Virus record (IMG/VR): IMGVR_UViG_3300045927_000077
Location: 1 to 35,566 of that record
DNA: 35,566 nt
Direction: 5' to 3' (one strand)
Source of the DNA: a virus
Shown here: positions 13,367-20,549 of the stretch, piece by piece
How the letters are laid out: each line of letters begins with the position of its first letter
Numbering within the stretch: position 1 is the first letter of the stretch
Position numbers and translations under genes: made by a program
Notes under the pieces: model-generated
Told to the model about the DNA's origin: nothing
Databases searched by the model: none
Seen by the model: only the letters and a program-made list of their open reading frames with translations

Positions 13367-13674
13367 ACCGGCGCCCGGCAAGCGATATGCGACCAAAGCG
13401 AAAGCGTGTTGCTAAGCGATGTGGTGGCTACCGCCTGCAGGCGGTAGCGCACGCCCAGCAACAAGCCGCCAACCCGGTGTGACGTGGTAGGCGTGGTGTT
13501 GACCGGCGAACCCAACAGCCGGGTTGCGGCATTGGCATCGCTGCCGCGCACCACCGAACACGTCCAGGCCGCGCCGGTGATGGTTTCGCCGTCCTGCAAA
13601 TCGCAGGAAAAATCAAAGCTGTAAACTTCGCTTTCGCCGGGGTCGCCGGCGGTGAAATCCTGTCCCGCGTACAT
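13363..13674 (-). CDS. Virion-associated hypothetical protein (beta fold)
   Basis: A 103-aa, beta-rich protein: MYAGQDFTAGDPGESEVYSF, then DGETITGAAWTCSVVRGSD, SHRVGGLLLGVRYRLQAVAT and SLSNTLSLWSHIACR. Small proteins with this W-x-C, GVRYRLQ and LWSH pattern are found after fibre genes in rhizobial and Bradyrhizobium phages. They look like immunoglobulin-like structural domains. It is placed directly downstream of the repeat-rich fibre gene, with an AAGGTGG ribosome site inside that gene's end. Confidence 0.6.
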   Translation of the reverse strand: MYAGQDFTAGDPGESEVYSFDFSCDLQDGETITGAAWTCSVVRGSDANAATRLLGSPVNTTPTTSHRVGGLLLGVRYRLQAVATTSLSNTLSLWSHIACRAPV

Positions 13675-13676
13675 GG

Positions 13677-15455
13677 CTAGGCCACCTTTCGAATTCGGGT
13701 TGATCCTGTTGCGGTGCGGCGCCGGTCACACGTTCCGGCCGATCGGCCGCGGCCGGCGCCCGCGGTGGTGCGGGTCCGATCGGTGCCGTTGGTCAGGTCG
13801 CGAATGCGGCAAACGCCTAGCGTGTTATCCGGGTCGGCAATCACCGCGCCTTCAAGGATCGCCACGCCGGCGGCCGATGCGGTGCCAAACCCGGTGGCGG
13901 TGCCGATCGAACCGGCGGCGGTTTGGCTTGCCGCCGCCGCGGTGCCGGTGCCTACCGCGGTACCGGCGCCGGCCACAAACACCACCGCCGCGCCGGTCGC
14001 ATTGGCCGTGGCTTGGCCCGTGGCCGCGCCGGCGACCGCTACGATGCGCGCGCCGGCCGCGTTGGCAGTACCCAAGCCCGCGGCGCTCGCCGCCGCACCG
14101 GTGATCGCCGTAGCACTAGCGGCGGCCGTTCCTTGGCCGCTCGCGCTGCCGCTGGCGGCCGCCCTAGCCGCGCCGGTGGCCGATGCCGTGCCGGTGCCTA
14201 CCGCGCTACCAGCGCCCGCGCTTACGCCCGTGCTGGCGGACGTGGCGGCCGCTGTACCGGTGCCGGTGGCGGTGGCGGATGCCGCCCGGATGGCGGTGGC
14301 GCCGGCCGATGCGGTTCCGCTGCCGGTGGCGGTGCCAGCCGTTGCGGCAATGGCGCCGGATGCGGCGGAAGCCGTCCCGGTGCCGGTTGCGCTGCCGCTG
14401 CCGGCGCTTATGCCAGTGCTGGATGATCCAGCCGCGGCGGTGCCGGTCCCGGTTGCCGAACCGGACGCACTGAAAATTCCGGTGGCGCCGGCGGATGCCG
14501 TTCCGGTGCCGGTCGCGCTGCCGGCGCTCGCCTTAGTGCTCGAGCTCGCCGCCGCGGCGGTGCCATTGCCGGTGGCGGTGGCCGCCGTGCCGATAACCGT
14601 ATTGCTCGCCGCCGCCGCGGTGCCGGCGCCGGATGCGGTGCCGGCCACCGCGTTGATCGAACCGCCGGCCGCTGCCGCCGTGCCGGTGCCGGTGGCGGTG
14701 GCCGCGCTGCCATCGGATGCCACCGAAACGATTTCGACATTGAACCACGAAACGATAATCCGCACTTTGGCCGCGGTGGCGGCTTCGCCGGTGGCGGCGG
14801 CCGTGCCGGTGGCGGTGGTGGTGGCGGCCACCGCGTTGATCGAACCGCCGCCGGCCGCCGCGATGCCATCGCCGTCCGCGGTGCCGGATGCCTGCCGCAC
14901 TTCGGCGCTGAACGTGACGTTTTCCGCGATGTTGAAAAAGCTATCGCCGGTGGTGGCGTCCGCCGTGTTGAAGGTCAGCGTGCAAGTGCGGCCGCCGCCC
15001 ATCGTGCCAAAATTGGTGATGTAGAATTTCACCATCAACCGATCGCCGGCCGCGAATGCGGTATCGGTGACGTTGCCGGCTAGCGTGACTTCGGCCGGGC
15101 CGGGCGATGTGAATTCGGCGCCAAGGCTGAATGGCCCGCCGCCGAGTTCGGTTTCGGTGCCGGCCGCGGTGCGCTTGAACACCCGGAAGCGCCCGGTGGC
15201 GTTGGCTTGCGCCGCGCTTTCGCCAGCCCAAATCGAAATATCGGTGGCGGTTAAAGTGAAGCCGGCCGCCAATGGTGGCGATACCCATTGGATCGCGGCG
15301 CCGCCCGCCGTCTTAGTCCATTGAATTTCGGTGCCGCTGGCGGTGGTGTTGACAACCGCGGTGTCGGATGCCGCGCCGGCGGCAATCAACATGTCGTAGT
15401 AATTGGCGCCGATGCCGTTGGCTTGCGTGTTGCGCAAGAACAACTTGGTTGCCAT
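13677..15455 (-). CDS. Tail fibre-like protein with Ala/Gly/Thr repeats
   Basis: A 592-aa protein. Residues 1-180 form a conserved phage domain (ATKLFLRNTQANGIGANYYD, GTEIQWTKTAGGAAIQW, RFRVFKRTAAGTETELGGG, TCTLTFNTADATTGDSFF) seen in many siphovirus structural proteins. Residues ~205-536 hold about 15 copies of a 17-20 residue unit with core ATGTGTA followed by Ser/Ala-rich spacer. The last ~55 residues turn Arg-rich. The repeat composition (Gly at alternating positions, no charge) suits a beta-solenoid or triple-stranded fibre shaft. The gene starts within the upstream stop (TAATG). It sits at the distal end of the tail gene cluster. Confidence 0.7.
   Translation of the reverse strand: MATKLFLRNTQANGIGANYYDMLIAAGAASDTAVVNTTASGTEIQWTKTAGGAAIQWVSPPLAAGFTLTATDISIWAGESAAQANATGRFRVFKRTAAGTETELGGGPFSLGAEFTSPGPAEVTLAGNVTDTAFAAGDRLMVKFYITNFGTMGGGRTCTLTFNTADATTGDSFFNIAENVTFSAEVRQASGTADGDGIAAAGGGSINAVAATTTATGTAAATGEAATAAKVRIIVSWFNVEIVSVASDGSAATATGTGTAAAAGGSINAVAGTASGAGTAAAASNTVIGTAATATGNGTAAAASSSTKASAGSATGTGTASAGATGIFSASGSATGTGTAAAGSSSTGISAGSGSATGTGTASAASGAIAATAGTATGSGTASAGATAIRAASATATGTGTAAATSASTGVSAGAGSAVGTGTASATGAARAAASGSASGQGTAAASATAITGAAASAAGLGTANAAGARIVAVAGAATGQATANATGAAVVFVAGAGTAVGTGTAAAASQTAAGSIGTATGFGTASAAGVAILEGAVIADPDNTLGVCRIRDLTNGTDRTRTTAGAGRGRSAGTCDRRRTATGSTRIRKVA
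13850..14845 (-). repeat. Coding minisatellite of ~51-60 bp units
   Basis: The DNA of the repeat half of the 592-aa protein is internally repetitive: on the plus strand GCCGGTGCCGGT-type blocks recur every ~51-60 bases. As a side effect every reading frame on both strands is open, including a 436-codon antisense frame. About 15 degenerate units can be counted at protein level. Three more units lie in the neighbouring gene (about 15868-16033), and one at the end of the tail-tip gene (about 20553-20600). Confidence 0.7.
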
Positions 15456-16093
15456 TAGGCAGCTTCTTTCTTGAACCGGTAACGGATTTTCACCGGCGGA
15501 TCGGCGCCCGATATCGGGTTGGAAATCGGGAAGCGATAAACGTTGCCTTGGTTGTCATCGAATTCGGCAAACAGATTGTTGAAGTTGGCGATGGCGTCAT
15601 ATTGCGGCGTGGTCAGGGTTTGCACCGCATCGGTGAACGTGGCGGCAATGTTGGTGTGGTTCCAGGCAACAATTTCGGTGGCGCCTTCGAACAGCCGCAC
15701 GGTCAAATCCGCATTGGTGCCGGTCACGTCCGGCGATTTCACATAGTTGGTATCGTTCAAGGTGGTTTCATCGATCGATTGGTAAATGTTGCTGGCGCCG
15801 CCGGCTTGATCGGTCCAGCCGTCCGTTGCGGTGTCGCCATCCGGCCGCAAGTAAATGATCGCGGCGCCAATCGCCGCGGCGGTGCCGGTGCCGGTCGCTG
15901 CGCCGGCCGCGCTGAAAATCGCGGTGGCATTGGTGGCGGCCGCGGTGCCGGTTCCCGTTGCCGTTGCCGCAACCGCCTTGATCGCACCGGATGCCGCCGC
16001 GGCAGCGCCCGATCCAACTGCGGTGGCGGCCGCTTCGGCAAAGACTTGACCGGCAACGCCGCCGATCGGCTTGCCGATAAATCCGCCGATCAT
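15455..16093 (-). CDS. Tail fibre-associated protein with short repeat segment
   Basis: A 212-aa protein in two parts. Residues 1-75 begin with a Gly-rich segment (MIGGFIGKPIGGVAGQVFA) and three copies of the Ala/Gly/Thr unit found in the next gene (ATATGTGTAAATN, GAATGTGTAAAIG). Residues 80-212 form a beta-rich domain (YLRPDGDTATDGWTDQAGG, IYQSIDETTLNDTNYV, GTNADLTVRLFEGATEI) that recurs in phage tail proteins. The shared repeat suggests that the two proteins stack or co-assemble. The C-terminus is basic (IRYRFKKEAA). Confidence 0.65.
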   Translation of the reverse strand: MIGGFIGKPIGGVAGQVFAEAAATAVGSGAAAAASGAIKAVAATATGTGTAAATNATAIFSAAGAATGTGTAAAIGAAIIYLRPDGDTATDGWTDQAGGASNIYQSIDETTLNDTNYVKSPDVTGTNADLTVRLFEGATEIVAWNHTNIAATFTDAVQTLTTPQYDAIANFNNLFAEFDDNQGNVYRFPISNPISGADPPVKIRYRFKKEAA

Positions 16094-16125
16094 GGCGTGG
16101 TCCGGTTATGGTGCTGGTTTGGCCG

Positions 16126-16488
16126 CTATCCGCCGCCGCCGGTGGCTTTGCCTTGCACCGCCGTAATCATCGGCACTGGCGGGTTATCGATATCCACTTG
16201 CCGCTCATCATCGGCCACCTTGTTTATCAATTGCAAAATTTGCTGGCCGGTCGCGGTCAGGCCGCCCGCCACATAGGTTTTGGTTTTGATTTGGTCAGAC
16301 GTGCGCCGCGTTGGCGGAATGCTGGTTTTGTCGCGCGCCAAGATTTGTTGTGTGGTGGTATCCTTGGCGCGCACTTCACGATGGAAAACCAACTGTTGCA
16401 ACAAGTCATCATCAATAAACACTTCGGCACGCCAGCAACGATCGGATTTTTGCGTGGTAACCGTGCTTGTGCCTTGGTCAATTGCCAT
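16126..16488 (-). CDS. Hypothetical tail-region protein
   Basis: A 120-aa protein: MAIDQGTSTVTTQKSDRC, then EVFIDDDLLQQLVFHREVRA, YVAGGLTATGQQILQLINKV and a Gly-rich end (GKATGGGG). ATG 16488 follows GAGGGGCAAGC. It lies between two structural genes and is presumably a minor virion or assembly protein. No family is recognised. Confidence 0.55.
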   Translation of the reverse strand: MAIDQGTSTVTTQKSDRCWRAEVFIDDDLLQQLVFHREVRAKDTTTQQILARDKTSIPPTRRTSDQIKTKTYVAGGLTATGQQILQLINKVADDERQVDIDNPPVPMITAVQGKATGGGG

Positions 16489-16500
16489 TGCTTGCCCCTC

Positions 16501-17340
16501 CTATGTCAGTGTCAGGTTTGCCGATCGCACCACGCCATCGCTACCTTTATATTTGATGGTTAGTTGCGTGTTGCTTGTCGCCTGAAACATCATTTGGCCA
16601 ATGGCCAATGGCGTGGCCGATGCCGCCACGGCAACAGACATTTCACCGTTAACGCTCAGCGGACCGCATATCATCTGCCCGGTGGCGCGGATGATTTGCA
16701 ACGCAAGATAATTCCCCGCGCCGTCATTGCGTACCGCATACAATCGCATATCCTGGCCATCATATGCGGTTGGGCCGCCGGATGACGCACCGAGATAGCC
16801 AAACGACCATCGGTAAACGCCATTATCCTTGTAATCCAGAAAATTATCGCTACTGGACAAATCGTTCATAACAATACGGCCACCGCTGACGTTCAAGCCG
16901 CCGCCGACATTAAGCGCGCCTTGGATGCCGGCGCCGCCCGTGCCAACCGTCAACGCACCGGTGGTGGTGCTTGTGCTTGGGGTCGTGTTGCTGATCGCCA
17001 CCGGGCCGGCAACCGTGCCGCCTTCGGTGGTGAATTGTTTTCCCGCCGGCACATCGTTGGTAACGTCTTTCAATCCGGCGGTGAAGTTGACCGCGGCGCC
17101 GGCGTTCGATGACGCCAACACCGTGTCACGGACCAACGTTGTGGCATTCGACATATGGCCGGTGCCGCGTTCCCATTCCGCGGCGGTTTGGCTGGAAACA
17201 AAATAATCAAAAACGTTTGTGGTTGTGCCGGTGCCGAACGCGGTGGAAAACGATCGCTTGCCGTTGACCGCGGCCACCGTCAAGTTGCCGATGCCGGTTG
17301 ATGTGGTGGTTTGGTGAACAAGATCGGACGGCGCCGGCAT
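16501..17340 (-). CDS. Tail fibre/receptor-binding-like protein
   Basis: A 279-aa protein. The N-terminal ~100 residues carry a widespread phage motif (DLVHQTTTSTGIGNLTVAAV, AFGTGTTTNVFDYFVSS, AEWERGTGHMS, LVRDTVLASSNAGAAVNFTA) that usually forms the head of fibre proteins. The centre is a Gly/Thr/Asn-rich beta-stack (GALTVGTGGAGIQGALNVGG). The C-terminal part looks like a compact beta-domain (YKDNGVYRWSFGYLGASSG) ending in GVVRSANLTL, a common phage fibre end. Host attachment or fibre scaffolding is inferred. Confidence 0.7.
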   Translation of the reverse strand: MPAPSDLVHQTTTSTGIGNLTVAAVNGKRSFSTAFGTGTTTNVFDYFVSSQTAAEWERGTGHMSNATTLVRDTVLASSNAGAAVNFTAGLKDVTNDVPAGKQFTTEGGTVAGPVAISNTTPSTSTTTGALTVGTGGAGIQGALNVGGGLNVSGGRIVMNDLSSSDNFLDYKDNGVYRWSFGYLGASSGGPTAYDGQDMRLYAVRNDGAGNYLALQIIRATGQMICGPLSVNGEMSVAVAASATPLAIGQMMFQATSNTQLTIKYKGSDGVVRSANLTLT

Positions 17341-17342
17341 CG

Positions 17343-17801
17343 CTATTTTCCAAGCAATTTTCGGATGGCATCTTTTCGCGCTTGCTGGATGTGGGCGCCA
17401 AGCACCGCCGGTTCACGATCGCCGTTGGCGAAACAATCCTCCGCCGCATCCATCATGGCGCGTTGAATGATCGGCGCCACTTGCCGGCCAAGCGCCGATC
17501 GGCCAACAACCGCAATCCCGCACGCTTCCACGATGCGCGGATACATGCGTTCGGCGCGTGGCTTCAAGCGGTCCGGCAATTGTGACGGATAGCCGTTATC
17601 GATCAGCCACCGGTGCGAATAGGCGCGCAAGCGCAAGTTCAAGCAATCCATTTGCGTGCGCGACATATGGATTGAAATCAACGCTTCGCGGTCGCTGGTC
17701 GGTTGCGGCAAGTGTGGCGCGATGTACTTCCATAGCCGGCGAACGCCCGCCGTGTCACATTCAATGAGACAGCGGGTCATTTCGTCGGAATGTTTGGCCA
17801 C
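17343..17801 (-). CDS. Hypothetical protein in tail cluster
   Basis: A 152-aa helical, Arg-rich protein: DTAGVRRLWKYIAPHLPQP, ALISIHMSRTQMDCLNLRLR, YSHRWLIDNGYPSQLPDRLK. It looks soluble, without virion repeats, and resembles conserved unassigned proteins in rhizobial tail modules; a non-structural assembly role is possible. It starts at GTG 17801, whose first base is the last base of the upstream TAG (TAGTG). ATG at residue 8 is an alternative. Confidence 0.6.
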   Translation of the reverse strand: MAKHSDEMTRCLIECDTAGVRRLWKYIAPHLPQPTSDREALISIHMSRTQMDCLNLRLRAYSHRWLIDNGYPSQLPDRLKPRAERMYPRIVEACGIAVVGRSALGRQVAPIIQRAMMDAAEDCFANGDREPAVLGAHIQQARKDAIRKLLGK

Positions 17802-18232
17802 TAGTCAAACGTGATGGTGGTTGACGGATGCGCCAGCAATCGCGGCGTGATGCCGGACGCGCCGATCGCGATCGGTGGCGACACGCCACCGGATAGCAAG
17901 ATCGGTTGCGCCGCCGCGCCGGTGTGGCCGGTTGAAAAATTAGTGATGGTGGTTCCCGATCCGCCCGATGCCGGGAAATCAATATTGGCCGCCGGCCCGG
18001 TTATGCCGTTCGATGGCGCAACCCACCCGCCGGTGGTACGCGCCACGCTCACCCGCGCATAGCTAGCGTAACCGGCTTCGGACGTGGCCATAGTGCCGGC
18101 GTCCGCCGGATCGGCGGTATGCAGCGCCACCGAAATGTTGGTTTCGCCGGTGCTGGTCGCGTAGTCAGTCCACGAAGTGGCGCGGAAGATCAGATTAACG
18201 ATTGCATCCTCAGTCGTGTTGCCGATGGTCAT
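17801..18232 (-). CDS. Phage tail fibre protein (small, beta-rich)
   Basis: A 143-aa protein matching small tail-fibre proteins common in phages: NISVALHTADPADAGTMATS, EAGYASYARVSVARTTGGW, PAANIDFPASGGSGTTITNF, then PILLSGGVSPPIAIGASGIT and a LLAHPSTTITFD end. The HTADP...YARV signature is the identifying part. ATG 18232 follows AGGACAAGCT. Longer in-frame starts up to 18385 would overlap the tailspike gene and lack homology. Confidence 0.75.
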   Translation of the reverse strand: MTIGNTTEDAIVNLIFRATSWTDYATSTGETNISVALHTADPADAGTMATSEAGYASYARVSVARTTGGWVAPSNGITGPAANIDFPASGGSGTTITNFSTGHTGAAAQPILLSGGVSPPIAIGASGITPRLLAHPSTTITFD

Positions 18233-18257
18233 AGCTTGTCCTTTCTGCTTGTGAAAT

Positions 18258-20537
18258 TCACGCAAGGCACCGGTAATAAACGGCGATGCCTGCGCTGGCG
18301 GCGGCGGCGCCAGCCGCATCCAACATTCGCACCTTGAAGCTGGTGGCCCCGATTGAATGGGCGTAAGCCACGAACGTTGCGCCATTCCCGGCCAAGTTTG
18401 TAATCAACACGTTTGATGGTGTTGCGTTGAGTCCGTGATTGATCAGCATATCACCGCTGGCGTCAGTCAGGCCGTCGACACGCTCCTCGCTAAAAGTACA
18501 GTCAACGGTTCCAGCCTTGAATGCGCCGCTGGTATCAAACCTTGGCCTAGGCCCGATATAAGCCGTGCTGCCTACGACACACTGAATATGAGTGTCGCCA
18601 CCGGCGGCCTGGTTGCATAAGATTGAATAGAATTGATCGATCCGCAGTAGGTTATTGAATCCACCGACATAGTTATTGTCAACCGGCGACCCCGCCGTTG
18701 TGAGTGATCCAATCCGAATATCGCAGCTATCCGACAAAATGGTGATGCCACACGGCATCGATGGAGGGACGCTTGCCGTTGTGGCTCCATAACCGATCAA
18801 GGAATTGATGTGACCGAGACAACCATTGGCCCCAAGCTGAATGTAGATCGCCGCGCCGCCATAGTCGCAGGCCACGCTTCCCATCTGGAAGTTGCCGCAA
18901 GTGCCGCCCGGCAAGATGCCATTATTAGGCGACTGGAATATAAAAATTCCCATCTGGTAGGCGTAAGTAAAAATCCTATCAATCTGCGGAAGATCAACGC
19001 GGCCAAGTTGAATTCCATTGCCGTGCGCCAGTGTATAATCGTAAACTTCTGCGGATTGCCGCCAGATCGGATGGAAGTGGATGAAATCCAGCCTCGCAAC
19101 GTCGTAGCAATAATCAATCCGAATTCCGACTGTCAGCGGTTGCCCATAGATCCGGTGAAAATGAATGCGCCCGGTCGGATGGTTGTTCGAAGTCGTGCAG
19201 ATAATGCCAAGCGATGGATTTAGAAGCGTGATGCTATCTACAAAAACATCATTGCAGGCGTTGAAATAAAAATCCCATGAGAAAGAGCTGGGCGTAAACG
19301 GCGTGCCATCCGGTTCCGGTTGATTTCGGAACGTGCCGAAGTCGCTGATATTCCTAAAGCCGTTGGGGAATGTAATGGCAGCATCATCGGCAACAAACCC
19401 AACCCCGGCGTGGTCAAGATGAACCCACGTCCCCTGTTCAACGGTTGGATTGTTGCCCGCCGAAGACCAAATGATGGGCATCCCTGAACCGGCGATGCGG
19501 GCATACTGCGGAAGGCTAATCGTGGTTGTCAGCCGGTGGATGCCGAAAGTCAGCTTGACGGGTTTATTCTGCGCGCTGCCTACGTTAATGGCGGCCTGAA
19601 GCGCAACGGTGTCGTCTGCGATGCCGTCCGCTTTCGCGCCGAGCATCTGGGGGACAATAGAAAGTTCGGCCAATTCCCACCACGCGCCATCGGCCGATTG
19701 AAACTTGCCGGCGTGCGTTGGTTCGCTGACAACCTTTTTGTAAAGCGCCGCGCCACCGTCGCCGTGCGTGGCGTAGCCTTGCACTTGAACGTAAGTGCGC
19801 GCCACGGGGATGGTTGCGGCGATGGCAAAGGCGCGGCTTGGCATCATCGGCACGTCGCCGGCGCCTTCCACCGCGGCTTGGTCGGCCGCCTCAATCGCCA
19901 GATCGCGCGCCGCTTCGGCGGCCGCTTGCGCATCCTCCGCCGCGGCCTGGATGGCGGCCGATGCTTGATCGGTCAGCAACCGGAAAAACGGATTTTGCAC
20001 AAAGCCGATTACCGCCATGCCGGCGATCAAGCTGCCCGGCGCAACGTTGCTGCCGCTGGCGGTGATGATGGTAAGCGCCGCACCGCCGTTAAATGAGATT
20101 GTAGTCGGCGGGCCGGTGTTGGTTTCGTTGACGATGAACACAACCAACTTATCATTGCCAACCGGCAATTCCGACGTGGCAACAATGGCGGCCGCGGTGC
20201 CGGCGCCGGCATCAAATGCCCGGATAAAATTATATGGCAGATCGCCAACCCGCGACCATGAGCCGGTGCCGCTGCCGCCAGTCTTTTTATAAATGCCGTT
20301 GTTGGCCACGCCATCGGCAATCACCCAAGCCATCGTATTAGCGGCGTGCGCCAGATCGGCATTAAGCAAAGCAACCGTGAAATAAATCAAACCGCCGTTG
20401 GCGCCGCCGGCGTCATAGAATAATTCCATCGGCCGCAACAGGTCGCGGATATCTTTTTTGAACGGCTTGTGCGCGCCCGAACCCGGCACGCCGTCAACTT
20501 CAAAGTCGCGCCATACCGTATCGACGTTTTCAACCAT
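18258..20537 (-). CDS. Tailspike with pectate-lyase-like beta-helix
   Basis: A 759-aa protein. Residues 1-40 form a tail-binding head (TVWRDFEVDGVPGSGAHKP, FKKDIRDLL). A beta domain follows to ~190, then an Ala-rich coiled coil at about 195-230 (SAAIQAAAEDAQAAAEAARD). From ~300 comes a parallel beta-helix that opens with the classic LGAKADGIADDTVALQAAIN (pectate lyase 3 type). The last ~90 residues form a C-terminal domain ending HGLNATPSNVLITNL / FKVRMLDAAG. Such spikes bind or degrade surface polysaccharide. Codon use in the beta-helix part (18.4-19.5 kb) is noticeably more AT-rich than the head part. One of only two GANTC sites I found in the window is at 18429, suggesting module exchange. 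Confidence 0.85.
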   Translation of the reverse strand: MVENVDTVWRDFEVDGVPGSGAHKPFKKDIRDLLRPMELFYDAGGANGGLIYFTVALLNADLAHAANTMAWVIADGVANNGIYKKTGGSGTGSWSRVGDLPYNFIRAFDAGAGTAAAIVATSELPVGNDKLVVFIVNETNTGPPTTISFNGGAALTIITASGSNVAPGSLIAGMAVIGFVQNPFFRLLTDQASAAIQAAAEDAQAAAEAARDLAIEAADQAAVEGAGDVPMMPSRAFAIAATIPVARTYVQVQGYATHGDGGAALYKKVVSEPTHAGKFQSADGAWWELAELSIVPQMLGAKADGIADDTVALQAAINVGSAQNKPVKLTFGIHRLTTTISLPQYARIAGSGMPIIWSSAGNNPTVEQGTWVHLDHAGVGFVADDAAITFPNGFRNISDFGTFRNQPEPDGTPFTPSSFSWDFYFNACNDVFVDSITLLNPSLGIICTTSNNHPTGRIHFHRIYGQPLTVGIRIDYCYDVARLDFIHFHPIWRQSAEVYDYTLAHGNGIQLGRVDLPQIDRIFTYAYQMGIFIFQSPNNGILPGGTCGNFQMGSVACDYGGAAIYIQLGANGCLGHINSLIGYGATTASVPPSMPCGITILSDSCDIRIGSLTTAGSPVDNNYVGGFNNLLRIDQFYSILCNQAAGGDTHIQCVVGSTAYIGPRPRFDTSGAFKAGTVDCTFSEERVDGLTDASGDMLINHGLNATPSNVLITNLAGNGATFVAYAHSIGATSFKVRMLDAAGAAAASAGIAVYYRCLA

Positions 20538-20549
20538 GTGAATTTCCCC

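Noticed and set aside
13714-15024. Long plus-strand frame (436 codons) rich in Val-Pro-Ala repeats
   Set aside because: It is antisense to the Ala/Gly/Thr repeat gene. Codon periodicity of the repeat opens all frames, and it has no ribosome site and no gene context.
15368-16276. Plus-strand frame of 302 codons, Arg/Gly-rich
   Set aside because: It is a shadow of the 212-aa tail protein and its neighbours, and spans gene boundaries on the coding strand.
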